A stretch of DNA of 64,000 bases from Streptomyces sp. NRRL WC-3626 (GTDB taxonomy: Bacteria; Actinomycetota; Actinomycetes; Streptomycetales; Streptomycetaceae), in assembly GCF_000718785.1 (NCBI RefSeq), contig NZ_JOCA01000021.1, forward strand, positions 73,961 to 137,960, given 5' to 3'. This document shows positions 52,538 to 60,001 of this stretch, piece by piece. Numbering within the stretch: the stretch's first letter is position 1; every line of letters starts with the position of its first letter. The notes beneath the pieces were generated by a model that ran no database searches, was not told where the DNA came from, and saw only the letters and a list, made by a program, of their open reading frames with translations. The position numbers were made by a program, and so were the translations under genes.

Positions 52538-53863
52538 TCAGGACGCGTCGAGGAACCGGTCGAGCACCCGTACGCCGAACTTCAGACCGTCCACCGGCAC
52601 CCGCTCGTCGACCCCGTGGAACATGCCCGCGAAATCCAGCTCCGGGGGCAGCTTCAGCGGGGCGAAGCCGAAGCCCCGGATGCCGAGGTCGTCGAAGGAC
52701 TTGGCGTCCGTGCCGCCGGAGAGCATGTACGGGACGGCCTTGGCGGCCGGGTCCTCGGCCACCAGCGCGGACTGCATCGCGTCCACGAGGGCGCCGTCGA
52801 ACGTGGTCTCGACGGCCTTGTCGGAGTGGACGTCCTCTCGCCGAACGTTCGGGCCGAGGATCCGGTCCAGGTCGGCGAGGAACTCCTCCTCGTGTCCGGG
52901 CAGGAAGCGGCCGTCCACGTGCGCGGTCGCCTCACCCGGGATGACGTTGACCTTGTAGCCGGCGCCCAGCTGGGTGGGGTTGGCGGTGTTGCTGAGCGTC
53001 GCGCCGATGAGCTTGGCGATGCCGCCGAGCCGGGCGAGGGTGCCCTCCATGTTCTCCGGGTCGAGCTCGGTGCCGAGGGCGTCGCCCAGTTCGTCGAGGA
53101 AGGCCCGGGTGGTCTTCGTGACGCGGACGGGAAACTCGTGGCGGCCGAGGCGGGCGACGGCCTCCGACAGCTCGGTGATGGCGTTGTCGCGGTGGATCAT
53201 CGAACCGTGCCCGGCGGTCCCGGCCACGGTCAGCTTCATCCAGTGCATGCCCTTCTCGGCCGTCTGGATCAGATACAGCCGGCGCTGCTCGCTGACGGTG
53301 AACGAGAAGCCGCCCACCTCACTGATCGCCTCGGTGACGCCCTCGAAGAGGTGCGGGTGCCTGTCGACCAGGTGCCGGGCGCCGTACGTGCCGCCGGCCT
53401 CCTCGTCCGCGAGGAAGGCGAGGACGACGTCGCGCGGGGGCTTGCGTCCGCTGCGCATCCGGTCGCGGACGACCGCGAGGGTCATCGCGTCCATGTCCTT
53501 CATGTCGACGGCGCCGCGCCCCCAGACGCAGCCGTCGGCGATCTCGCCGGAGAAGGGGTGGTGGGTCCAGTCGTCCGCGTTGGCCGGTACGACGTCGGTG
53601 TGGCCGTGGATGAGCAGCGCGGGCCGGGACGGGTCCTCGCCCTCGATCCGGGCCACCGTGGAGGCGCGCCCCGGGTGCGACTCGAAGATCTGCGGTTCCA
53701 GGCCCACCTCGGCGAGCTTCTCGGCGACGTATTCGGCCGCCTTGCGCTCGCCGGGACCCGAGTGGTCGCCGTAGTTGCTGGTGTCGATCCGGATCAGCTC
53801 GCGGCAGAGGTCCACGACCTCGTCCTCACCGGTGACGCTCCTGGCCGTGTCGGTCCCGCTCAC
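52538..53863 (-). CDS. M20-family metallopeptidase
   Basis: The 441-residue protein is an M20 amidohydrolase. 'LLIHGHTDVVPAN' (His, Asp), 'WGRGAVDMKD' and 'AFLADEEAGG' (Glu) supply the two-metal site. The lid domain is around residues 190-310. I use the GTG at 53863 with GGGAGG upstream; the longer open frame includes tandem GTTCCCGCTGGTG repeats that are unlikely to be coding. It probably hydrolyses a peptide or N-acyl amino acid in the cytosol. Confidence 0.9.
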   Translation of the reverse strand: MSGTDTARSVTGEDEVVDLCRELIRIDTSNYGDHSGPGERKAAEYVAEKLAEVGLEPQIFESHPGRASTVARIEGEDPSRPALLIHGHTDVVPANADDWTHHPFSGEIADGCVWGRGAVDMKDMDAMTLAVVRDRMRSGRKPPRDVVLAFLADEEAGGTYGARHLVDRHPHLFEGVTEAISEVGGFSFTVSEQRRLYLIQTAEKGMHWMKLTVAGTAGHGSMIHRDNAITELSEAVARLGRHEFPVRVTKTTRAFLDELGDALGTELDPENMEGTLARLGGIAKLIGATLSNTANPTQLGAGYKVNVIPGEATAHVDGRFLPGHEEEFLADLDRILGPNVRREDVHSDKAVETTFDGALVDAMQSALVAEDPAAKAVPYMLSGGTDAKSFDDLGIRGFGFAPLKLPPELDFAGMFHGVDERVPVDGLKFGVRVLDRFLDAS

Positions 53864-54084
53864 GTGCTGCCTCCCGCTGCTGGTGTTCCCGCTGGTGGTG
53901 TTCCCGCTGGTGGGTCGTCGTCCCCCCATCCTCCCTCCCCCGCGGGCGGGCCCCAAGACCCGGCCCCGCCCGTCGTCCGCCGTTCACACCTCGGCGCGGC
54001 CGGGCGGGGGTGATCGGCCGCCCCGGAACACCTGGTAATGTTTACGTCGTCGCCACGGGGGAAATCCCGCGCGACAGACACCTT

Positions 54085-54169
54085 GTCCGGGTGGCGGAAT
54101 GGCAGACGCGCTAGCTTGAGGTGCTAGTGCCCTTTATCGGGCGTGGGGGTTCAAGTCCCCCCTCGGACA
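54085..54169 (+). tRNA. tRNA-Leu (anticodon GAG)
   Basis: The 85-base sequence folds as a class II tRNA. The acceptor is GTCCGGG with CTCGGAC, and the anticodon stem CTAGC/GCTAG surrounds the loop TTGAGGT with anticodon GAG. A variable arm (TGCCCTTTATCGGGCG) and a T-arm with TTCAAGT complete it. The CCA end is not encoded. It reads leucine codons CUC and CUU. A strong hairpin follows at 54179. Confidence 0.96.
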
Positions 54170-54178
54170 CATGAAGCG

Positions 54179-54210
54179 CGAGGGCCGCGACCGCGAGGTC
54201 GCGGCCCTCG
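54179..54210 (+). terminator. terminator after tRNA-Leu
   Basis: CGAGGGCCGCGACC (54179-54192) pairs with GGTCGCGGCCCTCG (54197-54210) around a GCGA loop. Confidence 0.85.
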
Positions 54211-54233
54211 GGCGTTGTCGCGGAGGGTGACCT

Positions 54234-54608
54234 TTGACCACGCGTTCCTGCCCCTGCGGGCTCCCCGAGGCGTACGAGGCCTGCTGTGGGCGGTTCCACT
54301 CGGGGGCCGCCGCCGCGCCCACCGCCGAGCGGCTGATGCGGTCGCGGTACTGCGCGTTCGTTCGGGGGGAGGTCGCCTACCTGCTGCGGACCTGGCATCC
54401 GCGGACGCGGCCGGAGCGGCTCGAGCTCGATCCCCGGATGCGGTGGACCGGGCTGGAGATCCTGGAGACGGGCGACGGGTCGGCCTTCCACGCCGCCGGG
54501 ACGGTGACGTTCCGGGCGTCCTACCGGGGCGGCTCGCTGCACGAGCGCAGCCGGTTCGAGCGGGTCGACGGGGCCTGGGTGTACGTCGACGGGGAGTTCC
54601 TCGACTGA
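54234..54608 (+). CDS. YchJ/UPF0225-family protein with SEC-C motif
   Basis: The 124-residue protein opens with a SEC-C zinc motif ('SCPCGLPEAYEACCGRFHSG'). A UPF0225-type domain follows ('RSRYCAFVRGEVAYLLRTWHP'). The start codon is TTG at 54234, set by GGAGGGTGA upstream and by an in-frame stop earlier. It may be an RNA- or protein-binding accessory factor; the exact role is not known. Confidence 0.88.
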   Translation: MTTRSCPCGLPEAYEACCGRFHSGAAAAPTAERLMRSRYCAFVRGEVAYLLRTWHPRTRPERLELDPRMRWTGLEILETGDGSAFHAAGTVTFRASYRGGSLHERSRFERVDGAWVYVDGEFLD

Positions 54609-54741
54609 CCGGTCGCGTACCGGCCATCGCGGGGCAGATTGGCCGTTTCTCGTCTGCCTCACCACCCCCGTCAGGCGCTTAATGGTGCTCCCGCGCGATA
54701 CGCGGGTGCGGGACCGGGTGACGGCGAGTCGGGGGGCGGCC

Positions 54742-55317
54742 ATGAACTACACGGGAAACATCGGCGCACCGCCGCCCCAGCCTCCCCCGCCACCGCCGGC
54801 TCCTCCCAAGGGGGGCCCTCTGGTCCTCCGGGTCAGCCGCCGCATCCTGTGGGTGGGGACGGCCGCCGTCCCACTGCACAACATCGCCTGGGTCGACGCC
54901 TTCAGACTCAAGCCCGACTGGGGCGCGGCCTTCCTCCGCATCCTGAAGTGGCTGTTCGGCGCCTTCCTCGTCTACGCCGCGATCTACTACGTCAGCGAGG
55001 GCGAGGCGCGCCTCGGGGACGGCGGCGGTCCCGCGGTCGTCGTCCTCGTGATCGGACTGGTCGTCACCTTCATCGAGTTGTTCTCCTCGAAGAAGCCGGT
55101 GCTCGTCGTGGAGATGAACAGCGGCTCCCGCGTGATCGTGACCTTGCCGACCGTGGAGGAGCTGCGGGCGATCGCCGGGCGGATCGTGGACGCGATCGAC
55201 AATCCGGCGGCCGAGTTCACCGCCATCGTGCAGCAGTTCACCAGCCGACACACGCACAACTACGGACCCGTCGTCAACATGACCGGCGGCCGGGAGAACA
55301 CGGGGTTCAAACTGTGA
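54742..55317 (+). CDS. DUF6232-like two-TM protein with C-terminal YGPVVNM motif
   Basis: The 191-residue protein has a Pro-rich N-terminus (residues 9-25), a PH-like beta segment (about 26-60), two membrane helices (about 64-84 and 98-114) and a cytosolic helix. The C-terminal motif 'YGPVVNMTGGRENTG' is at residues 174-188. The same motif starts the next protein. I recognise the body as DUF6232 from memory. The stop overlaps the GTG of the next gene (GTGA at 55314-55317). The tail motif resembles amyloid signalling motifs, so this could be a membrane effector or sensor (inference). Confidence 0.75.
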   Translation: MNYTGNIGAPPPQPPPPPPAPPKGGPLVLRVSRRILWVGTAAVPLHNIAWVDAFRLKPDWGAAFLRILKWLFGAFLVYAAIYYVSEGEARLGDGGGPAVVVLVIGLVVTFIELFSSKKPVLVVEMNSGSRVIVTLPTVEELRAIAGRIVDAIDNPAAEFTAIVQQFTSRHTHNYGPVVNMTGGRENTGFKL

Positions 55318-55646
55318 GCGGGGAATCGAACTACTACGGGCCCGTGGTCAACATGAACGGCGGCCGCGAGAACATCGGCATCAACTACGCCGGTACGGCC
55401 GGGGACATGGAGCTCCGCGCCGCCGTCGGGGATCTCACCGACCTCCTGCGGGACCTGCGCCCGCATCTCGCCCCGGACCAGGACCGGACCGTCGGGGAGG
55501 CGCTGCCCGAGCTCGTTCCCGACCGGGACGCCCTGCGCGAGCGCGGCATCGTCCTGGCGTCCCTCGCGCAGATCGCGGCCACCGTCGGCGAGGTCGGCCG
55601 GCCCGCGGCGGAGGCGGTGGGCCGGCTGCTCGCGCTGCTGGGCTGA
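55314..55646 (+). CDS. small helical protein with N-terminal YGPVVNM motif
   Basis: This 110-residue protein starts by GTG inside the stop of the DUF6232-like gene. Residues 8-22 read 'YGPVVNMNGGRENIG', identical at 13 of 15 positions to the tail of the upstream protein. The rest (about 32-110) is predicted helical with Leu-rich heptads. The shared codons differ at several synonymous third positions, so the match is not a recent copy. The protein probably meets its neighbour through this motif. I know no function for it. Confidence 0.7.
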   Translation: MSGESNYYGPVVNMNGGRENIGINYAGTAGDMELRAAVGDLTDLLRDLRPHLAPDQDRTVGEALPELVPDRDALRERGIVLASLAQIAATVGEVGRPAAEAVGRLLALLG

Positions 55647-55664
55647 CGTTGCGGGAAGCGTCCG

Positions 55665-56366
55665 TCAGGGCGCCAGGATGTCCAGTTCCTGGAGGGCGCC
55701 CTCGGTGATCTCGCGGGTCAGCTTCTCCGCGCGGGCCGCGTCGCGTTCGCGGACCGCCTCCGCGAGCTGGACGTGGAGGGTGACGGCGGCGGGGTCGGGG
55801 TCCTCGAACATCACGGCGTGGTGGGTGCGGCCGGACAGCACCTCGGCGACGACGTCGCCGAGCCGGGCGAACATCTCGTTGCCGGAGGCGGTCAGGATGA
55901 CGCGGTGGAAGGCCACGTCGTGGAAGAGGTAGCCCTCCAGCCGGTGACCGCTGGCGTTGGCGACCATGCCGAGCGCGCACTCGGTGAGCTCGGCGCACTG
56001 CTCCGGGGTGGCGTGGCGGGCGGCGAGGCCGGCCGCGACGGGTTCGATCGCCGAGCGCAGCACCGTCAGCGAGCGCAGCTGGCGGGGGCGGTCCGCGCCG
56101 GCCAGGCGCCAGCGGATGACCTGCGGGTCGTACACGTTCCACTCGCAGGTCGGCAGGACCGTCACGCCGACGCGGCGGCGGGACTGGACCAGGTGCATGG
56201 ACTCCAGGACGCGGACGACCTCGCGCATCACGGACCGCGAGACGTCGAAGCGCTGGGCGAGCTCGTCGGTACGCAGGACACTGCCGGGCGGGTAGTCGCC
56301 GGCGGTGATCTCGGGGCCGAGGGTGTCCAGTACGCGGCCGTGCAGCCCCCGGCCCGTGGTGCTCAT
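55665..56366 (-). CDS. gntR: GntR/FadR-type regulator of the gluconate operon
   Basis: The 233-residue regulator has a winged helix ('LRTDELAQRFDVSRSVMREVVRVLES') and an FCD-like ligand domain with 'HDVAFHRVILTASGNEMF'. It is divergent from gntK and gntP; two symmetrical elements lie between. It should repress the operon until gluconate or 6-phosphogluconate binds. Strand and spacing fit an autoregulated pair. The match to the gnt system rests on context more than on motif. Confidence 0.88.
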   Translation of the reverse strand: MSTTGRGLHGRVLDTLGPEITAGDYPPGSVLRTDELAQRFDVSRSVMREVVRVLESMHLVQSRRRVGVTVLPTCEWNVYDPQVIRWRLAGADRPRQLRSLTVLRSAIEPVAAGLAARHATPEQCAELTECALGMVANASGHRLEGYLFHDVAFHRVILTASGNEMFARLGDVVAEVLSGRTHHAVMFEDPDPAAVTLHVQLAEAVRERDAARAEKLTREITEGALQELDILAP

Positions 56367-56400
56367 GCACTCAGAGTACGGGGCGGGTCACGGGAATAAA

Positions 56401-56411
56401 AAGTCAGACTT
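56401..56411. promoter_or_regulatory. GntR-type operator between gntR and gntK
   Basis: AAGTCAGACTT is a perfect 5-1-5 palindrome containing GT-N3-AC, the core of GntR-family operators. It lies 35 bases upstream of the gntR start, in a notably A+T-rich stretch. Confidence 0.55.
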
Positions 56412-56458
56412 ATATGTCACAGAGTCTTGAATTCGTCGTACCTAATGAGCTTCAGTTG

Positions 56459-56479
56459 CGTCGACATCACGTGTCGACG
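56459..56479. promoter_or_regulatory. second symmetrical element before gntK
   Basis: CGTCGACA and TGTCGACG are perfect inverted arms around TCACG. The element is 25 bases upstream of gntK. It could be a second operator or a leader hairpin. Confidence 0.4.
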
Positions 56480-56503
56480 AAGACAGCAGACAGTGAGGCA
56501 GCG

Positions 56504-57022
56504 ATGAACACCCCCCATGTCGTCGTGGTCATGGGCGTCGCGGGCACGGGCAAGACCACCATCGGTCCCCTGCTCGCGGCCCGGTACGGCGTCCCGTACG
56601 CCGAGGGCGACGACTTCCACCCGCCGGCCAACATCGCCAAGATGTCGGCCGGCACCCCGCTCACCGACGACGACCGGTGGCCCTGGCTGGACGCCATAGG
56701 CGACTGGGCGCACGGCCGGGCCGGGCTCGGCGGGGTGGTCAGCTGCTCGGCGCTGAAGCGGTCGTACCGCGACCGGCTGCGGGCCGCCGCGCCCGGCGTG
56801 GTCTTCGTGCACCTCACCGGTGACCGCGCGCTCATCGAGGACCGGATGTCGCACCGGCAGGGCCACTTCATGCCCACGGCACTGCTCGACTCCCAGTTCG
56901 CCACGCTCCAGCCGCTGGAGCGGGACGAGGCCGGGGTCGCCGTGGACGTGGCGGGAAGCCCCGAGGAGATCGGCGAACGGGCGGCCGCCGCCCTGGACGC
57001 CCTCTCCGAGCCGACCCCGTAG
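56504..57022 (+). CDS. gntK: gluconokinase
   Basis: GntK phosphorylates gluconate to 6-phosphogluconate. The 172-residue P-loop kinase has Walker A 'GVAGTGKTTIG' (about 11-21). 'EGDDFHPPANIAKMSAGTPLTDDDRWPWL' (partly) is the gluconate-binding signature, and 'SCSALKRSYRDRLR' follows. The ATG 56504 follows GAGGC. It is followed by gntP with 83 bases between. Confidence 0.95.
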   Translation: MNTPHVVVVMGVAGTGKTTIGPLLAARYGVPYAEGDDFHPPANIAKMSAGTPLTDDDRWPWLDAIGDWAHGRAGLGGVVSCSALKRSYRDRLRAAAPGVVFVHLTGDRALIEDRMSHRQGHFMPTALLDSQFATLQPLERDEAGVAVDVAGSPEEIGERAAAALDALSEPTP

Positions 57023-57105
57023 GTCCCTGACCGGACCCCGCAGTCTCCGGGGCGCCCCCACGTCCCCGGTCATCTCCCCGACCCCCGTAGAACAAGGGAA
57101 CCACC

Positions 57106-58503
57106 GTGACCAGACTCAGCGTTGAGATGCTGGCGGCGGACGTACCCGAGCCGATCACCTCGGCCGGCCACGCCCAGCTGGGCATAGCCGTGCTCCTGGG
57201 CATCGCCGTCATCGTCCTGCTCATCACCAAGTTCAAGCTGCACGCCTTCCTGGCGCTGACCATCGGCTCGCTCGCGCTCGGCGCGTTCGCCGGCGCGCCG
57301 CTCGACAAGGTCATCGTCAGCTTCAGTACCGGCCTCGGCTCCACCGTCGCCGGCGTGGGCGTGCTGATCGCGCTCGGCGCGATCCTCGGCAAGATGCTCG
57401 CCGACTCCGGCGGCGCCGACCAGATCGTCGACACGATCCTCGCGAGGGCGAAGGGCCGCACCATGCCGTGGGCGATGGTGCTGATCGCCTCGGTGATCGG
57501 TCTGCCGCTGTTCTTCGAGGTCGGCGTGGTGCTGCTGATCCCCGTGGTGCTGATGGTCGCCAAGCGCGGCAACTACTCCCTGATGCGCATCGGCATCCCG
57601 GCGCTCGCCGGTCTGTCCGTGATGCACGGTCTGGTTCCGCCGCACCCCGGTCCGCTGGTCGCGATCGACGCCGTCGGCGCCAACCTCGGTGTGACGCTGG
57701 CGCTGGGTGTGCTGATCGCGATTCCGACGGTCGTCATCGCCGGTCCGCTGTTCTCGAAGTACGCGGCCCGCCGGGTGGACGTACCGGCGCCCGAGCGGAT
57801 GATTCCGCAGCGGCCGTCCGAGGACCTGGAGAAGCGTCCCGGTTTCGGCCCGACGCTGGCCACGATCCTGCTGCCGGTCGTGCTGATGCTCGCCAAGGCG
57901 CTGGTCGACATCGTCATCGACGACCCCGAGAACAGCGTGCAGCGCGTGTTCGACGTGATCGGCTCCCCGCTGATCGCGCTGCTCGCGGCGGTGCTGGTCG
58001 GATTCTTCACCCTCGGCATGCCCGCCGGGTTCAGCAAGGAGCGGATGCAGCAGCTGGTCGAGAAGGGGCTCGCGCCGATCGCGGGCATCCTGCTGATCGT
58101 CGGTGCGGGCGGCGGCTTCAAGCAGACGCTGATCGACACCGGTGTGGGTCGGATGATCCTGGAGATCTCCGAGGACTGGTCGATCCCGGCGCTGCTGCTG
58201 GCCTGGCTGATCGCGGTGGCGATCCGGCTGGCGACCGGTTCGGCGACGGTGGCGACCGTCTCGGCGGCCGGTCTGGTGGCGCCGCTGGCGGCCGACATGT
58301 CGACCACGCACGCCGCCCTGCTGGTGCTGGCGATCGGTGCGGGTTCGCTGTTCTTCAGCCATGTCAACGACGCCGGGTTCTGGCTGGTGAAGGAGTACTT
58401 CGGGCTGAGCGTCGGACAGACGATCAAGACCTGGTCGATCATGGAGACGATCATCTCGGTGGTCGCCGGTGCCCTGGTGCTGCTGCTGTCGCTGATCATC
58501 TAG
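57106..58503 (+). CDS. gntP: gluconate:H+ symporter GntP
   Basis: The 465-residue protein has about 12-14 hydrophobic segments and the GntP-family layout ('GLVPPHPGPLVAIDAVGANLG', 'HVNDAGFWLVKEYFGLS'). It imports gluconate. The GTG start follows AAGGGA. It ends the gluconate operon; a terminator hairpin follows. Confidence 0.94.
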   Translation: MTRLSVEMLAADVPEPITSAGHAQLGIAVLLGIAVIVLLITKFKLHAFLALTIGSLALGAFAGAPLDKVIVSFSTGLGSTVAGVGVLIALGAILGKMLADSGGADQIVDTILARAKGRTMPWAMVLIASVIGLPLFFEVGVVLLIPVVLMVAKRGNYSLMRIGIPALAGLSVMHGLVPPHPGPLVAIDAVGANLGVTLALGVLIAIPTVVIAGPLFSKYAARRVDVPAPERMIPQRPSEDLEKRPGFGPTLATILLPVVLMLAKALVDIVIDDPENSVQRVFDVIGSPLIALLAAVLVGFFTLGMPAGFSKERMQQLVEKGLAPIAGILLIVGAGGGFKQTLIDTGVGRMILEISEDWSIPALLLAWLIAVAIRLATGSATVATVSAAGLVAPLAADMSTTHAALLVLAIGAGSLFFSHVNDAGFWLVKEYFGLSVGQTIKTWSIMETIISVVAGALVLLLSLII

Positions 58504-58517
58504 ACGGAGACCGTACG

Positions 58518-58562
58518 CGTACGGCCCATCCGTTCCTCTTCGAGGGGCGGGTGGGCCGTACG
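58518..58562. terminator. bidirectional terminator after gntP
   Basis: CGTACGGCCCA at 58518-58528 pairs with TGGGCCGTACG at 58552-58562, extended by further pairs including a wobble. It lies between gntP and the converging cytochrome b gene. Confidence 0.7.
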
Positions 58563-58567
58563 TCGTT

Positions 58568-59191
58568 TCAGGGTCGCCACAGCGGGTGCTCACGCTCCGC
58601 CCAGTCGCGGTCGACGGAGCCCGTGCGCATGCCGCGCCGGGCCTCGGGGTCCGCCAGGGCCATGCCGATGTGCCCGGCGAGGACGATGCCGACGGTCAGC
58701 GCCAGCCAGTCGTGGACGAAGGTCGCGCTGGTGCGCCACACCAGCGGGGTGAGGTGGGTGAACCACATCATCAGCCCGGTACCGAGCATCACCAGCGTGG
58801 CACCCGCGATCCAGGCCGCGTAGACCTTCTGCCCGGCGTTGAACTTGCCGGCGGGGCGGGACGAGGGCCGCTTGTCGCGGCGCAGGGCGGCCCGCAGCCA
58901 GGTCCGGTCGTGCGGGCCGAAGCGGTTCAGACGGCCGAGGTCGGAGCGGAAGGCACGGGAGGCCAGACCCAGGAGGACCGGGACGGGCAGGGCGAGCCCG
59001 GACCACTGGTGGAGGGTGACGACGAGAGCGCGGCGGCCGACCAGCTGGGCGAGCTGGGGGACGTAGAGGCAGGCCGCGGTGAAGACGCAGACGCCCATCA
59101 GTACGGCGGTGGCGCGGTGCACCCCGCGTTGCGCGCGGCCGAAGCGGCGTACGGCGGTGGCGGCGGGCAGGGTGTCAGCTCGTGGGCTCAT
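58568..59191 (-). CDS. cytochrome b-like membrane protein
   Basis: The 207-residue protein has four hydrophobic segments with several His suited to heme b ligation ('VHRATAVLM', 'LHQWSGLALPVP', 'FVHDWLALTVGIVLAGHIG'). It resembles the formate dehydrogenase gamma / cytochrome b561 fold. Its first 17 bases overlap the end of the molybdopterin oxidoreductase gene upstream. Together they may form a two-subunit electron-transfer complex at the membrane. Confidence 0.8.
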   Translation of the reverse strand: MSPRADTLPAATAVRRFGRAQRGVHRATAVLMGVCVFTAACLYVPQLAQLVGRRALVVTLHQWSGLALPVPVLLGLASRAFRSDLGRLNRFGPHDRTWLRAALRRDKRPSSRPAGKFNAGQKVYAAWIAGATLVMLGTGLMMWFTHLTPLVWRTSATFVHDWLALTVGIVLAGHIGMALADPEARRGMRTGSVDRDWAEREHPLWRP

Positions 59192-59927
59192 CGTCGCGTC
59201 CGTTCGAGCGGCCGACCCAGGCGTCGATGTCGTAGCCGCGCTCCTCCCAGTAGCCGGGTTCGACGTCCTCGGTGACGGTGATGCCGGAAAGCCATTTGGC
59301 GGATTTGTAGAAGTACATGGGGGCCACGTAGAGACGGGCGGGGCCGCCGTGGGCGTGGCCGATGTCCTCGTCCCGCATGCGCAGGGCGACCAGGACGTCC
59401 GCGCGGCGGGCCTGGTCCAGGGTGAGGCTCTCCGAGTAGGCGCCGTCGAAGCAGGTGAAGCGGACCGCGCCGGCCGAGGAGCGCACTCCCGCGGCGTCGA
59501 GGAGCCGGGACAGACGCACCCCCTCGAACGGCGTGTCCGGTACCCGCCACCCGGTGACGCACTGGACGTCCTGCACCATGCGGGTCTGCGGGAGGGCCTT
59601 CAGTGCGGCCAGGGTGTAGGTGGTGGGGCGGTCGACGAGGCCGTCGACCGTCAGGCGGTACGTGTCCGCGTTCTTCTTCGGGACGGACGAGGTGACCGAG
59701 TAGTAGCGGAAGCCGCCGCCGTTGGGCAGGAGTCCGGTCAGGCCGGTGGGGTCCTTGTCGGAGGCTCCGGCGAGGAAGGACTCCAGGCCGCGCTGCAGGG
59801 TGGGCGCGGCGGCCACGCCGAGGGCACCCAGTGCGAGGGTGCCGAGGAAGACGCGGCGGCCGACGGGTGTGCCCCGTGTGTCCCTGCCGTCGTCGTCCGG
59901 GGCCTGCGGGGGCTGTTCGGGGTTCAC
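59175..59927 (-). CDS. Tat-exported molybdopterin-dependent oxidoreductase (sulfite oxidase/MsrP-like)
   Basis: The 250-residue protein has a twin-arginine signal ('GRRVFLGTLALGALGVAAAP') and a molybdopterin-binding core. 'VQCVTGWRVPDTPFEGVRLSRLLDAAG' contains the probable Mo-ligating Cys. It is smaller than classical sulfite oxidase and closer to MsrP/YedY. The GTG start at 59927 directly follows GGAGGA, an unusually tight spacing. It should need the TatAC machinery also encoded in this window. Electrons would pass to the cytochrome b partner. Confidence 0.85.
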   Translation of the reverse strand: MNPEQPPQAPDDDGRDTRGTPVGRRVFLGTLALGALGVAAAPTLQRGLESFLAGASDKDPTGLTGLLPNGGGFRYYSVTSSVPKKNADTYRLTVDGLVDRPTTYTLAALKALPQTRMVQDVQCVTGWRVPDTPFEGVRLSRLLDAAGVRSSAGAVRFTCFDGAYSESLTLDQARRADVLVALRMRDEDIGHAHGGPARLYVAPMYFYKSAKWLSGITVTEDVEPGYWEERGYDIDAWVGRSNGRDDEPTS

Positions 59928-60001
59928 TCCTCCATTCGAGCACCCGCGTCCCCGTGGGGCCAGGGATCGCGGGGCGCCCGTCAGACTTTCGTAAGCCGCC
60001 G

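Noticed and set aside
53880..53956. N-terminal extension of the M20 peptidase
   Set aside because: The 31 extra codons encode a simple TSGNT-type repeat upstream of a good GTG with ribosome site, so they are more likely untranslated.
54234..54608. Possible pseudogene because of the TTG start
   Set aside because: The frame is full length, carries an intact SEC-C motif, and has a good ribosome site for TTG, which Streptomyces uses occasionally.
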